Assembly: GCA_964035575.1 (NCBI GenBank)
Contig: OZ037880.1
Location: forward strand, 310,001-374,000
DNA: 64,000 nucleotides
DNA from: Rhynchopus sp. YZ270_cl-10
Lineage: Eukaryota; Euglenozoa; Diplonemea; Diplonemida; Diplonemidae
Direction of reading: 5' to 3'
A model generated the notes under the pieces. That model saw only the letters and a program-made list of their open reading frames with translations, was not told the origin of the DNA and did no database searches. Below, piece by piece: positions 44,106 through 55,043 of this stretch (its first letter is position 1; every line of letters starts with the position of its first letter). Position numbers and translations under genes: made by a program.

Positions 44106-45632
44106 TCACTTCACAATGATATTGAGATGCACCGCCCCATTTTTGACTTGAGGACTGTTTATTGAGGAAGGAGAGGACGCTATGGAGGCTGTTTTCAACC
44201 ATTTTGACTTTCCGGAGATGGGATCGAACACGTAGGGCTTGCCTTTGGGGGTGAAGTAGACGGGGGTTGATGGAGAAGGGGGCACTGCTGCCGGCGAGGG
44301 GCTGGCCACCTGCCGCTGTGGGGTCACTGGAGTAGCGGGGGTGGCAACCAGATGGGCATGCTGTTGTGCTGCAGACTCTCGCTCGGCAAGCATGACCCTC
44401 TTCTGCTCCAGCTCGATCTGCTCGACCTGCCTCAGCCGGCCCTCCTCAATGCTTCGTTGTCTCAAAGAGATTTCCTCCTGTTGTGTCCGAATCAACTCCA
44501 AATTCGTTCTCGCCTGCTCCTCAAGGGCCTGTTGTTGTTGCATTTGCGCGACTCGAATTTCATGTAATTGAGCCACCGCCACATTCTGTTGTTCACGAAG
44601 AATCTGAATTGACTGCGCATTTTGATCAATCCCACGCTCCTGCCTTCCAGAGGCCACCCGCATTGCTTCCTTTTGGCTCAGCAAATTCTGCTTCAATTCT
44701 GATACATCCGACCGTCCACTCCCCCTCCTCTTCGTTTCCGCAGGACGGAGTGACGCCACCGGACCTTCATTTCTCGGCGACAACTTCGCTTCTTCAGGCG
44801 CTGCAACCGGGTCATTCCCTTCATATCTAAAATGCGCATCATTTTGGATTAAAGGAGCATATTGAGCATAGGGTACATTTTGTTGTTCCGTGATTGAATC
44901 ATCGGAGCAACACGAAAACATTTCGACTTCATCAAAATCGCTTGATATTTTAGACTGATGAGGCAACACCTGCAAGGGAGCCACCTCCGGCTGCATCAAC
45001 ACCATCCCCTCTGCCGCCTGCTCGAGCGCCTCTCTTCTTGACGATTCCTTAATTAAATCCAATGCTCTCCTGACATCATGCCTTAAGACATCCACCGCAG
45101 CCCGCCTAGGGGATCTCTGTTGTGGGGTGCCCACCAACGGTGGTGTAGGAGGGACACTCTCCTCCTCTTCTTCTTCAAGGTGAAGCCATGGTGCATATTT
45201 TTCGGACTGTCCAAGAAATGTTTCAACTGCCGGAGGGGGGAAGTGGTGGTGGGGCGGCCTCTCTGTATGGACGTACCCATCTAACGCTGAATCAAAATTT
45301 CTCATATTTGGATCACAATCTGGCAGAGATTCCGGATGGCTCCGGCTATTGTAGCGTGCAGGAGGGGGTTGGCTTGGTTGGCTCATGAGAACATGCTCTG
45401 CAATGCCCCGTGCAGATTCGGCGCTTACAACGTTCTGTACGGTACGCTGTTCTGCAAGCATCTTCTTCGCCATAGCTACTGCCTCCTCTGCGCTCATCCC
45501 GCTTGCGACGCTGACCCCGGTGCTGACCCTCTCCTCGCTGGGGTGTTGTTGGGGGTGTTGGTGTTGGTGCTGGTGATGATACTGAAATACACTATTCTGC
45601 ATAGCGCTCTTCGCCCCTCTCGGTAGCGCCAT
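44106..45632 (-). CDS. Coiled-coil protein with a WW-like C-terminal motif
   Basis: Single exon, 508 residues from MALPRGAKSAM. The frame runs 38 codons further upstream, but the tract TCTCCCCCTCCCCC with an AAG acceptor lies between that ATG and the chosen one. The N-terminus is His/Gln-rich. About residues 310-430 form a long Gln/Glu coiled coil. Near the C-terminus (about 470-495), YFTPKGKPYVFDPISGKSKW matches the second half of a WW domain ('yy.n..tg.s.W'), but the first Trp is absent. Probably a scaffold; no named ortholog is recognised. Confidence 0.75.
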   Translation of the reverse strand: MALPRGAKSAMQNSVFQYHHQHQHQHPQQHPSEERVSTGVSVASGMSAEEAVAMAKKMLAEQRTVQNVVSAESARGIAEHVLMSQPSQPPPARYNSRSHPESLPDCDPNMRNFDSALDGYVHTERPPHHHFPPPAVETFLGQSEKYAPWLHLEEEEEESVPPTPPLVGTPQQRSPRRAAVDVLRHDVRRALDLIKESSRREALEQAAEGMVLMQPEVAPLQVLPHQSKISSDFDEVEMFSCCSDDSITEQQNVPYAQYAPLIQNDAHFRYEGNDPVAAPEEAKLSPRNEGPVASLRPAETKRRGSGRSDVSELKQNLLSQKEAMRVASGRQERGIDQNAQSIQILREQQNVAVAQLHEIRVAQMQQQQALEEQARTNLELIRTQQEEISLRQRSIEEGRLRQVEQIELEQKRVMLAERESAAQQHAHLVATPATPVTPQRQVASPSPAAVPPSPSTPVYFTPKGKPYVFDPISGKSKWLKTASIASSPSSINSPQVKNGAVHLNIIVK

Positions 45633-46767
45633 AATGTGTTTTGTCAGTCTTCGGTGTTTTGAGGGTTGGGGGAGGGGGAGAGAAAGGGGTTTTCCTGAGA
45701 TGAATTTCAAATTTTTTGGAAAAAAAGTTGGCTTGAAACATGACACTCTCGTGATAATGTTGGTACAATGACCGGGGGAGGGGGTGTACCGGGGGGGTGG
45801 CAGTCATGCACTACATTCAATTTTGTGTTTTTCATCTACTCCCGCTTCCACTCAATCAGCCAGGTGAAAAGGTATCATTGAAGGCTAGGCAATTAGGGGG
45901 GGGGGTGAGAAGAAGGGGGGTAGCGTATTTCATATTATTTTGTAACTCCCCAAAGGGGGTTTTTATTCGGGCCTTTTTTTGTTGTTCAAATCCACCGTTT
46001 TTTTTTTTATTTTTTTTTTTTATAAACTATATTCAGGGTCCTAGCTTGGTTTTGGAAAAAAATGCCAAATCTGGGTCAGAATTTTTTTTTTGGGTCAGCA
46101 GAGGTTTTGGGCCTTGGGGGGCTTGTCTTGGCTTTTTTGGGTTTTCCGAGCTCTACCCTCACTGTGGTGGGGTCATTTCAGAAAAATGGACAAGTTCTTG
46201 ACTGATACAAATTTTGGCCACTACGACTAGTGAGTTGCTCACAACGTTAAGTGGAACGCTACTATAACCATAAAAATCACTCCCCGTTCATAGATCACCC
46301 AACACAAAATATATAAAATGGCGCCGCAGGCGAAAAAAATTAGGGTACGGTGTAAAAATGTAGCTTTTTACACCACAGAGTCACTCTACGAACCCTTTTT
46401 TGCGGAGCAAAAAAGGAAAAATGGCGCCGCAGGCAAAAAAAATTGGGTCCAGCTCTGGACGGTGCCGGATTTTTTTGTCGATATTTTTTTTCTTACCCCA
46501 GAAAAGGTGGTGGGCCCCCCCAAAGAGGGGAAAAAATCAGAATTTCCCAATTTCCAAATTAATTAATTCCCTTTTTTTTTTTTTTTCGTGGGTCGCGACC
46601 CAGGCACTTGGGTCAGCTTGACCCACTGACCCAGGCAAGCTAGGACTCTGCTATATTTTTGGCACCACGTTAAAAACGCAGTCCTTTTCCCCCAACCCCA
46701 CGTAATACCCCACGCCCCCTTCACCCCCTCCCAAATGGCAAATACGTTATCTTAGATGCACCTCTTT
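45633..46767. other. Intergenic region
   Basis: It contains an H3-like fragment (about 45725-45765) and the first copy of the 617-bp MITE. No gene is supported. Confidence 0.6.
46034..46650. mobile_element. 617-bp MITE, copy A
   Basis: Ends are CAGGGTCCTAGCTTG and CAAGCTAGGACTCTG, inverted repeats with one mismatch. A 7-bp target duplication, CTATATT, lies at 46027-46033 and 46651-46657. It is the same length as copy B (54427-55043) and differs from it at only a few bases, so both moved recently or by gene conversion. Inside are two direct copies of ATGGCGCCGCAGGC. There is no transposase; the CAGGG ends recall hAT elements, though those usually make 8-bp duplications. Confidence 0.88.
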
Positions 46768-48213
46768 TTATGCCAGATCATCGTACGGATCTGCGTTGGT
46801 TTCCTCAGCGTTGTAGTCCCCATTAAAGTCCGATGGGCTGTAGACGTTTTCCTCTTCGTGGACGATGGGTGGTAAGTCGTCGTCGTCTTCATCATCGTCG
46901 TATAGATCCTCAGGCTCGCGTTCGAGACTGGCACGTGCACGGTCGTCCAGCTCATCTGCGTTGTAGTTTCCAACATTGACGTGTTCCAGATCTTCCGCCG
47001 TCATCTCTGGTTGTGCCTTCCATTCGCTGATAATCCCAATAAGCTTCTCAGACGGGCATTCCTCATCATCCATGTCGCCCATAGCAAGGATCGTTTGCTG
47101 ATCCAAAGGATGCAGCCCATGAAGCTCCTTGACAACCTTCGCAGTGGCATGGTGCCTAAAGCAATAATCCTCAACAGATTCGCGGGTGCTCCGTGTGGCC
47201 GGGTCTGGGTCTACCGGGTAGCGGTCGAGCACCTTGTTGAGTTCGGCTTCTTCGGTGACAAGCTCGCGGAACACCCTTTTGAGGCACCCTGTGGAGAGGC
47301 GGCGGAGGCGGAGCTTGATGTCGTTGGAGAGGTTGTTGTTGGCGACGAACTCATGGATGCGGTCGCGTCTGTACTCCTTGGGCTGCTCCTTGGGTGGTTG
47401 GTCTTGCTTGGCAGCGAGCTTCTGCCTCTGTGCCTTCCGTGGCCGCTTCCCATTTTCCCCCTTCCTGTCTCGCTGGTAGTCCTGCCAAAACCCCTTCGGC
47501 GCTACCTCCGTACTCTCCCCCGTCTCTCTGTTCACATACATCTGCTTTTTCCCAGCTTTCCCCTGCACAACCCTCCATATCTCTGCCAGAGACCGTCCTG
47601 CCTCTGCATGAGTCCTCTTCCTCGATTGCTTTTCAAATGGCTTATTTTGCGAGCCCTGCGCGGAGTCTCGCATGGGGGCTTGTACCGGGTGTGCCCTAGG
47701 GAGCATCGAGGCCATGGATGACATTGCTGGGAGGGCCATTGGCAATGCATGCGGGAGGGGCTGTGCCATGTTGAGCATAGGCTGCGGCTGGATGCTGGGC
47801 TGGATGCTCGGCTGGATGCTGGGCTGCTGGATGGGCTGTGGGATAGGCTGTGGGACACCTATGCCCATGGGTTGGGGGATACGTGCTTGGGTGAGAGCCT
47901 GAGCAGCGAGAGCTTGAACATGGGCTTGGACTCGAGACTGGAACTGAGCCTGAGACTGGGCTTGGGTCCGAGCCTGCGCATCTCCGCCGTAGGATTGAAA
48001 TGCTGGGGTGCCCCAAGACTGCTGGTTTTCTCTTGGAAAGGTGCCTTGTTGGGAGGAAGTCGCGGTGTTTGGTATCGGCATAGGCAGGCCCCTGTCACGA
48101 GGTGGTGCCTTTGCACCGAGGCCTCCCCCACGCCCGCGAGGCCCGCGATTTCTGCCCCCCCTCGCGCCTCGAGTCCTGTGTTTCTCCCCCTTGTCATCAT
48201 CTGCCCGGACCAT
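46768..48213 (-). CDS. RG-rich, Gln/Pro-rich protein with degenerate WW-like motif
   Basis: Single exon, 481 residues. The N-terminus has RGG/RG repeats (RGARGGRNRGPRGRGGG), typical of RNA-binding proteins. A long Gln/Ala/Pro region follows, including PSIQ repeats (about residues 80-180). Near residue 215, IWRVVQGKAGKKQMYVNRET matches a WW domain start and strand 2, but the second Trp is replaced (GESTEVAPKGF). Next come a basic region (KRPRKAQRQK), a helical domain rich in conserved-looking residues (about 290-400) and a very acidic Asp/Glu C-terminus. Likely an RNA- or chromatin-associated nuclear factor; the family is unknown. An acceptor AAGCCTTCAG-like site lies just before the ATG. Confidence 0.75.
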   Translation of the reverse strand: MVRADDDKGEKHRTRGARGGRNRGPRGRGGGLGAKAPPRDRGLPMPIPNTATSSQQGTFPRENQQSWGTPAFQSYGGDAQARTQAQSQAQFQSRVQAHVQALAAQALTQARIPQPMGIGVPQPIPQPIQQPSIQPSIQPSIQPQPMLNMAQPLPHALPMALPAMSSMASMLPRAHPVQAPMRDSAQGSQNKPFEKQSRKRTHAEAGRSLAEIWRVVQGKAGKKQMYVNRETGESTEVAPKGFWQDYQRDRKGENGKRPRKAQRQKLAAKQDQPPKEQPKEYRRDRIHEFVANNNLSNDIKLRLRRLSTGCLKRVFRELVTEEAELNKVLDRYPVDPDPATRSTRESVEDYCFRHHATAKVVKELHGLHPLDQQTILAMGDMDDEECPSEKLIGIISEWKAQPEMTAEDLEHVNVGNYNADELDDRARASLEREPEDLYDDDEDDDDLPPIVHEEENVYSPSDFNGDYNAEETNADPYDDLA

Positions 48214-49985
48214 ATTCTCTACCTGAAGGCTGTTGGTTGTATAAGTGAGTGGAGAGGAGATAGGAGAGAAGAGAGAAGCAGAAATCGAGACGTGGAAAAT
48301 TCTTTGTTGATTTTCGAGTGAAAATTAGGCGATAAGAAAAAACTATATAACCCCCACCTCAAGTCCTTGGGCTTTAAAATTGAATCGGGAGGGTCATAGA
48401 CACAGTGTCACTTCGAAAAAAAAAAGTGTCAGATTGGCGTTCCCTCACCCCCCTTCTTGTAGTTGATGCGTTGGCGCTTCCACACACACTACTCACCTGT
48501 TGGGTGGTGTTGCAGAGCACGGTTGGGTGAACGACGTGACACTTTCCGCTCACAAAGTAGTGCGCGCAAAAAAAAAATGTGGTCTGAGTAACAACTGGAG
48601 TGAGGTGGGATCGCTACACTAAACACAAAGGTCTTGTTTTTTTTTGGGGTTCAAGAAGTGGTCAAGAATACCACATCGACACCGCCTTCGGAACCTATAA
48701 AACCTTAAACAAAGCAAAAAAGCAAAAACCCCTAAAAGATGAAACGTACTCACGTACTTCGCATCTTTAAACAAAAGCAATCAAAGAAATAAAAATCAAG
48801 AAAAATGTAACAAGAATATGAGCAAAATCATGCGCCTTTGCACACAATTTGGTTTGCATCAAAGAAAATTTGTTCTGAGTGTTCGTGGAGTGGTTTTCCG
48901 GGTTATGAAAGGGAGCTTGCTAGCTGCACATGAGAAAGTTTTTTCTTTTCTTTTTTTGTTCCAAGTGTGGTTCTCTTTTGCAATACGCAAAATACTACCC
49001 TTCGGCTACACACATAGGTAGGTGAACTGAAAACAATGTGCTGCAATGCAAGTCCAGGGCAAAGACGTCAATGGCGGGGAGCAAGGCACACAGACAGATA
49101 TAATTCTGTAGTGCAAAAAAACAGTCACCCAAATCCAAAGAAAAGTTTATTAAGATGAACCTAAGCCTCACCTTAAAAATCAATTTTCATATACTTTCCA
49201 AAGAGAAAGCACCTTTTTTAAAAAAAAACTTGCTAGATACGTGCACACGCATCTAGCAAGCTTTATGAATAGAGAAAAACAATAGCGTCTTTTTAATTTG
49301 CCCACATTCGTAGTTCCGAGTAGTTCGTTTAGCTTTTCTTGGTTCCGCTTTTTTCTCGTCTCTCTCGCTGCAGTAGTACTTCTACAGTGGTTACACATGG
49401 CTGGCGTTCTGCCAGGGATGATGTGTCATGCTGAGGGCACCTCTGGAGGAAACAAAGATCGAGATAAAAAAAAGCAAAAAAAAAAAAAAATACCAAGTGA
49501 AAAAAAAATGAAAATGAAAATGAAAATGAAAAGTTGGATATGAGACCGTGCTCTCACATCTTAAGAAACAATAATATGGGGATAATAGAGAAAGAAAAGC
49601 GTGGGAAGATGGAGAAATGAATAAAAACTGGGGACAATAAGATAATAAAGCAAAATACGTGGTCAAAGATAACCCACAACAGCACCAATTCAATGCGCTT
49701 TTGTTTTTGTTATAGTAGTGCTCGACGCAAATACACGAACCAGGGTTTTGTCCTGATCTCGCCAAAAAAGTAACTCCTTTTTCCTTCTTTTTTTGCTAAT
49801 GTTAGTAAGAGACGCAAGGAGCTGGCGTATGCGGACTAACCCTTTGGCACATACAGCATACTATAACATTTTTCTTTCAAAAATACACCATTTCAAATGA
49901 GAATTCTTCCCGTATGAACGAATGCCATGAAGGCCTCATACACACATCAAATGGAAACAATCAATCGGCAGATGCGTCAGGAAAA
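48214..49985. other. Intergenic region
   Basis: No gene is supported. It holds a conserved block of about 74 bp (48483-48556) repeated in inverse orientation at 52938-53012, and a decayed H1 copy at 49152-49175 that has lost its loop. An ATGAAA run lies near 49508-49535. Confidence 0.55.
48483..48556. repeat. Conserved 74-bp block, copy 1 (inverse copy at 52938)
   Basis: It contains CACCTGTTGGGTGGTGTTG, GAGCACGGTT, GGTGAACGA and GTGACACTTTCCG. The inverse copy keeps all of these with scattered changes. Confidence 0.6.
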
Positions 49986-51656
49986 TCACACCCTACCGGT
50001 CCTGGTCCTTGGCCTAGGTGTTGGGGGTACGGGTGTGGGTTCGGGTGCGTTGCAGTCTCTGATGTTGTAGAGCGCCATCATGCCTCTGTCTTCGTGCTGC
50101 AGGATGTGGCAGTGCACAACCACATCACCAACAAAGTCGACTGGACGCCACCGCATGAAGAGCTCCCACTCGGGTGCCACGTCGCGCCACTCAAAGCTGC
50201 GCACAACAGTGCCAGACGGGTCCAGGCTGTCCTGAATCTGGAAGTGGTTGATGTGCTGGTGGTAAGGGTGCGGCGGTGTAGGTGACAGGGCAGGTCCATC
50301 AGGGTTTGACGGCGCACCGTTCCCCCCAAGCTTCGTCTGGTACACGTCACCCAGGCAGAACTCATCAAGGTACTTCACATCAGGGTCCGTCTCAGCAAAC
50401 CCTGCAAAGGGCGCTCCGTTGACACCAAAGTTTTCGTTCAGGTCGCTCGAGAAGCCGATGCCCATAATGCCCTTCAGACCACCTCGGGTGAACTGCGCGT
50501 CGGCAAGGTCGTCAAGGTACGACGGCAGCGGTGCCTGCGACGTGGGGGTGAGGACACGCCCTCCTGAGAACGCGACAACCTCGACCTGGAAGAAGCTGCC
50601 CTGGTCGTGCCCGTTTGCTGTGGAGGGCTGGATGCCGACAGCAGTGCTGCAGCGGACGTTGATCGTCTGTCCTGCGAGCGAGGCTGGGCAGAACAGCGCA
50701 ACGTCGGCGCGTGTCCCCTGGATCATCGCAATCGTGTCAATCTCGAGGTACGGTGTGTAGTGGAAGACGCCGTCGCGTGCAAGAAGCGTCATCGTGCACC
50801 CAGGTGTGTCCAGGGACAGGCTGATGTGCCGTGCATGCCCTGCGTGCACCATGCGCAGCAAGGCAGCCTTCCCTGCCGTCACCGTCACCGTCGGGTTGTA
50901 CTGTCCGTTCACTGTGTAGAAGTCGCGCCCAGACTCGGAGTCGTCAATCCAGTCCAGGTCGAGGGGCACGTTGTTCTCCGTCTGCGACAGCAGCTCCGGG
51001 TAGTCGTAGAAGTTGAACAGGTTGTCTCTGTAGACAGTGTCCATCTGGAGGTGGTGGAAGACCAACGGCGGCAGTGCGTCCGCAGCCTCGTAGAGTGCGG
51101 CAAGGTCGTCGGGCAGTGTGTACGAGGCGTGCGGCATCACGTAGAGGACACCTGCCATCCCGCCGCTCACCTGCATCGCCGTGCTGCCGTGGTGGTGTGC
51201 GTGGTACCAATGCGTCCCCATCAGGTGGTTCTCGGGGATGTTGTAGGTGTAGGTGTGCACGCCACCATTCGGCTCCACATGGGTGTCGATGTTGTCGTCC
51301 TCGGGGGACACATGCAGACCATGTGTGTGCAGCGTCGTCGTATCCGGACAGTGGTATGTGTTAGCATGCTCGCCATTGCACGGTGTGCCTACAAGGTTGT
51401 TCACAACACGCACAGAGCAGGAATCACCGGCCGTCATCTTGATCAGTGCAGACGGGGCAGAAGGGGTGTCCTGCCCGTTGACGTGGTACGCACGCACACT
51501 AAACGACACCACACCAGGCACCGTGACGCGCCCTGCACGCACCTCCAGTGTGACAAGCCCGCCTGTGGCAGAGCAGTCCACCTCCTGCAACGCCTCTAGT
51601 GGCGCGGCAGTGCTGAACACTGCGTGCAGCACGCACACTGCAATGGGAAGTTTCAT
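49986..51656 (-). CDS. Secreted multicopper oxidase (laccase/ascorbate-oxidase-like)
   Basis: Single exon, 556 residues from MKLPIAVCVLHAVFS, whose first 18 residues are a signal peptide. All four copper-binding motifs are present: HTHG at 110-113, WYHAH at 150-154, HPYHQH at 463-468 and HCHILQHEDRGM at 515-526. The last supplies the type 1 Cys and an axial Met, so a three-domain oxidase with an intact T1 site and trinuclear cluster is expected. The family oxidises phenols, ascorbate or metal ions and reduces oxygen to water; the substrate cannot be told from sequence. A Pro/Thr/Arg tail follows the last motif. Acceptor CACACACCAG lies about 35 bases before the ATG. The coding sequence is markedly more GC-rich than its flanks. 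Confidence 0.9.
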   Translation of the reverse strand: MKLPIAVCVLHAVFSTAAPLEALQEVDCSATGGLVTLEVRAGRVTVPGVVSFSVRAYHVNGQDTPSAPSALIKMTAGDSCSVRVVNNLVGTPCNGEHANTYHCPDTTTLHTHGLHVSPEDDNIDTHVEPNGGVHTYTYNIPENHLMGTHWYHAHHHGSTAMQVSGGMAGVLYVMPHASYTLPDDLAALYEAADALPPLVFHHLQMDTVYRDNLFNFYDYPELLSQTENNVPLDLDWIDDSESGRDFYTVNGQYNPTVTVTAGKAALLRMVHAGHARHISLSLDTPGCTMTLLARDGVFHYTPYLEIDTIAMIQGTRADVALFCPASLAGQTINVRCSTAVGIQPSTANGHDQGSFFQVEVVAFSGGRVLTPTSQAPLPSYLDDLADAQFTRGGLKGIMGIGFSSDLNENFGVNGAPFAGFAETDPDVKYLDEFCLGDVYQTKLGGNGAPSNPDGPALSPTPPHPYHQHINHFQIQDSLDPSGTVVRSFEWRDVAPEWELFMRWRPVDFVGDVVVHCHILQHEDRGMMALYNIRDCNAPEPTPVPPTPRPRTRTGRV

Positions 51657-52386
51657 GTCTTTTGATGCGGATGAAAGTAAAGAAAAAGGACCTGGTGTGT
51701 GGTGGTGAAAAGTCAAGGCAAAGGGGGGGGTGTGTGCCCTGCCTCAAGGAAGGAATGAGCTTTTTTTTGCGGGGAAAAAATATAATCGCAGATTTCTTTA
51801 TCAACTTACCGCTTTGTTTTGGTTACACAACTGTTTTTTTTAAAATTAAAATGTGTTGTACTTTTTTGTAGTTACGACAACAAAAAAAAACACGCAAGAA
51901 AAAAAAAACCGGATGGTTGGCACAGAACACTGTGGACCACCCTTTTGTGCTCAAGACAGAAGTGTGCCTTTTTTTGAAAAAGGGATAATTGGCATCGTTG
52001 CTATGTACCTACGTTCTGAGCAGTAGAGGAAGAGGGGTGGCTTTTTTTTTTTTTTTTGTGTGCGTTTCCTAGCTGCTGACCATATCGTAAGCAACATGTT
52101 TGTCCGCACTCCCAGCACACACAAAATCACCCAACAAAGTTTAGCGTGCACGCCCACGTTTGCAACATGAACACCATCTGCCTTGACTTAGCGGGGTTTC
52201 CCCTCCGCCCCTACCCTTCCCTACCCACTGCATCTGGGGGATAAAAACCCCATAAAACCCACAAAATATACCAGAGAGGGCAAGCAAAAGAGAAAAGTAA
52301 AAATGTAACTATTTTGTTGTTTTGTTTTTTTTTTAACTGTGGACGGTTTTTTCGTCCGTTCTCCAGAAAAAAATGAACAATCACGC
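51657..52386. other. Intergenic region
   Basis: 730 bp, A/T-rich with poly-A and poly-T runs. Apart from the oxidase's 5' acceptor tract, nothing is recognised. Confidence 0.5.
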
Positions 52387-52859
52387 TCATTCCGCAGAAC
52401 GCCTTCTGTTGAGGAGACCCAGACACAGAATGTTGTCGAAGAAAGAGTATCCTGTCGAGAAGAGAAATCGAAAGTGCAAATGGTGTGGAATGATGACAAA
52501 AATGAAAAGATTGAAAAAAGCAGCAACGTTGACTTGAAAATAATCACATACCGACAGACATCCCCAGGGCAAGCCCGACTCCAGCAACAAACGGGCGCAC
52601 CCCCCAGTCGACAATGAACTGCACTGTGGGTCCCTGCTCCACTGTGTATTGGAAGTGTGTGAACAGGGAAATAGCTTGAGCACTTTTGCTGGCAGCAACA
52701 TGGGGAAAAAAACTGCAAATAAGCCTGAGCCTCTACTCATAATAAGGTGTCCCCCCACGTAGACATACCAACCTCATCCTCGAAGTACTCCTCCTCCTCC
52801 ACCTGGCCCTGGATGATGTCGTTCATGCGTGCCCTCAGGTCCTCGCCGTCAGCTGCCAT
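52387..52859 (-). CDS. 81-residue single-span membrane protein, three exons
   Basis: Exons are 52859-52769, 52641-52552 and 52451-52387. Both introns are GT-AG (donors GTATGT) and the phases match. The N-terminal 30 residues are acidic (VEEEEYFEDEV). Residues about 37-62 form a hydrophobic, glycine-patterned segment (RPFVAGVGLALGMSVGYSFF), and the C-terminus is basic (LLNRRRSAE). The G-x-G-x-x-x-G-x-x-x-G-Y pattern recalls the second membrane helix of Mic10 of the mitochondrial MICOS complex, but only one span is present, so that is a weak lead. An alternative acceptor at CAGGGACCCACAG would shorten the second exon in frame. Confidence 0.7.
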
Positions 52860-54426
52860 CGTTTAGGTAGTGTGTGTGAAGGTTTGTCTCTTTGCTGTGG
52901 TTGATAGCTGATATGGGGGGGTACTTCTTGTACACTACTTTTATGAACGGAAAGTGTCACATCGTTCACCTAACCGTGCTCCACAACACCACCCTACAGG
53001 TGAGAGAAGTGTGATAACTAATAGGGGCAATTATTGCGTATATGGCCCCAAGATAATGTATGGAAGGGTCAACGCATCACACAACTACGGGGGGGTGTGA
53101 GGGAACGACAAAGGACATTTTTGCGCAGAATATGGTCCCAATGCTGGGTGTGCTAATATCAGGTATGCGTTATCTTAGCATTCGGAATGAAGCCTCTACT
53201 CTGTTTGGAATGGAGGCATAGGAACGTTACTGAAAAGCAGGGGAGAGGAGGAGGAGGGGGAGAGAGGAGAGTCAGTATTTATCTTAAAGAGGGTTTTTTT
53301 TTTGTGAGGAACACACCTTCCCCAGCAGAGAGTATCAAGGAAAACTTGAACATCAAAAGGAAAAAGGAAAAGAAGGGAGGGGGGGAAAAGACAGGTGAAC
53401 AGGGCTTTCCCTAAATCGGCACCCGTCGAGACTTTCGTCTTCTCCCCCATTTTTTTTGCATGCCTCAGGTGGTAAAGCCACCAGGAGTGTATTGTGGTAA
53501 AAGTTGGCCATTTTTACCCCCAAAAATGACCCCCATCAGATCATCAGCTTGGGATTGCTTTCCGGAAATGCCTCAGAACGTAGTTATTGGTGATCAATCT
53601 CTGTTGAGAGTTGATTGCAACTTTTGGCAACATTTTGCCAACATTCAGGAGATTTTTTCGGGATTTTCGAGGGAGCAAATGGTCCTTATTATTCGACAGA
53701 TATTGGTAAAAAAATTTAGAAGCTAAATTTTTCGTCCATTTTTTTTCCAAAATGACCCCACCTGACTGGGATTTCTCCGGGAATACCAGAATAGTTTTTC
53801 CCAGCAAAAAAAGCTATAAACAAAAGAACCCCCCTTTTTTTTTGCACCCCAATTTTGGAAATTGGCCCAGACCCTCCTCCGATGTATAGGGAAAGCCCTG
53901 CAGGTGAAGAACATCAATATTGTAGCACATTTATAAGAGGGGTTCCCGTTTTTTTTAATAAAGGAAGGCAAAAGAGAACAGGACTAGTATCAAGTAAAAA
54001 AAGGCAAGTTGCGAGCTAGAAAGGGGTATTTAAAAGGGGTGGTAAAAAGGGGATGGTTGGTTCTCTGTTTTGCTCTGGTTTTATGTATTTTTTTGTTGCC
54101 GGAAAGGGCATTTTTTTTTTTTGTTTGTTGTTCGCTGCAAAAGATTAAGGACAAGCAGATTGCTTTTAACTTTTTGTTTTGAGTATCCAGACATATCTCC
54201 AGGTCTCTTTTGGCTAATGATTTCCTTTGTGGAAACAGGAAAAAAAAAGTGGAGTTGATAATGCAAAACGCCTCGGGGACGCAGAGCACTGACACTCCGC
54301 GAAAAAAAGGGTGGTGTAAAATTTTTTTCTGGTTTCGGTGATATGCCCCTTGACCAGGATTAGCCCTGACACCGCGCACATCAGAACCAGGGCTATTTTA
54401 CTTTTTTTTTTTTTTTGAGATTTTCT

Positions 54427-55043
54427 CAGGGTCCTAGCTTGGTTTTGGAAAAAAATGCCAAATCTGGGTCAGAATTTTTTTTTTGGGTCAGCAGAGGTTT
54501 TGGGCCTTGGGGGGCTTGTCTTGGCTTTTTTGGGTTTTCCGAGCTCTACCCTCACTGTGGTGGGGTCATTTCAGAAAAATGGACAAGTTCTTGACTGATA
54601 CAAATTTTGGCCACTACGACTAGTGAGTTGCTCACAACGTTAAGTGGAACGCTACTATAACCATAAAAATCACTCCCCGTTCATAGATCACCCAACACAA
54701 AAAATATAAAATGGCGCCGCAGGCGAAAAAAATTAGGGTACGGTGTAAAAATGTAGCTTTTTACACCACAGAGTCACTCTACGAACCCTTTTTTGCGGAG
54801 CAAAAAAGGAAAAATGGCGCCGCAGGCAAAAAAAATTGGGTCCAGCCCTGGACGGTGCCGGATTTTTTTGTCGATATTTTTTTTCTTACCCCAGAAAAGG
54901 TGGTGGGCCCCCCCAAAGAGGGGAAAAAATCAGAATTTCCCAATTTCCAAATTAATTAATTCCCTTTTTTTTTTTTTTTCGTGGGTCGCGACCCAGGCAC
55001 TTGGGTCAGCTTGACCCACTGACCCAGGCAAGCTAGGACTCTG
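54427..55043. mobile_element. 617-bp MITE, copy B
   Basis: The same ends, length and interior as copy A at 46034, with only a handful of differences. Its own 7-bp target duplication, ATTTTCT, at 54420-54426 and 55044-55050, shows a separate insertion. Non-autonomous. Confidence 0.88.

Noticed and set aside
46318-46566. 82-codon frame inside the 617-bp MITE, also in copy B
   Set aside because: It is conserved only because the two copies are almost identical. The product is lysine-rich and low in complexity and has no transposase motif.
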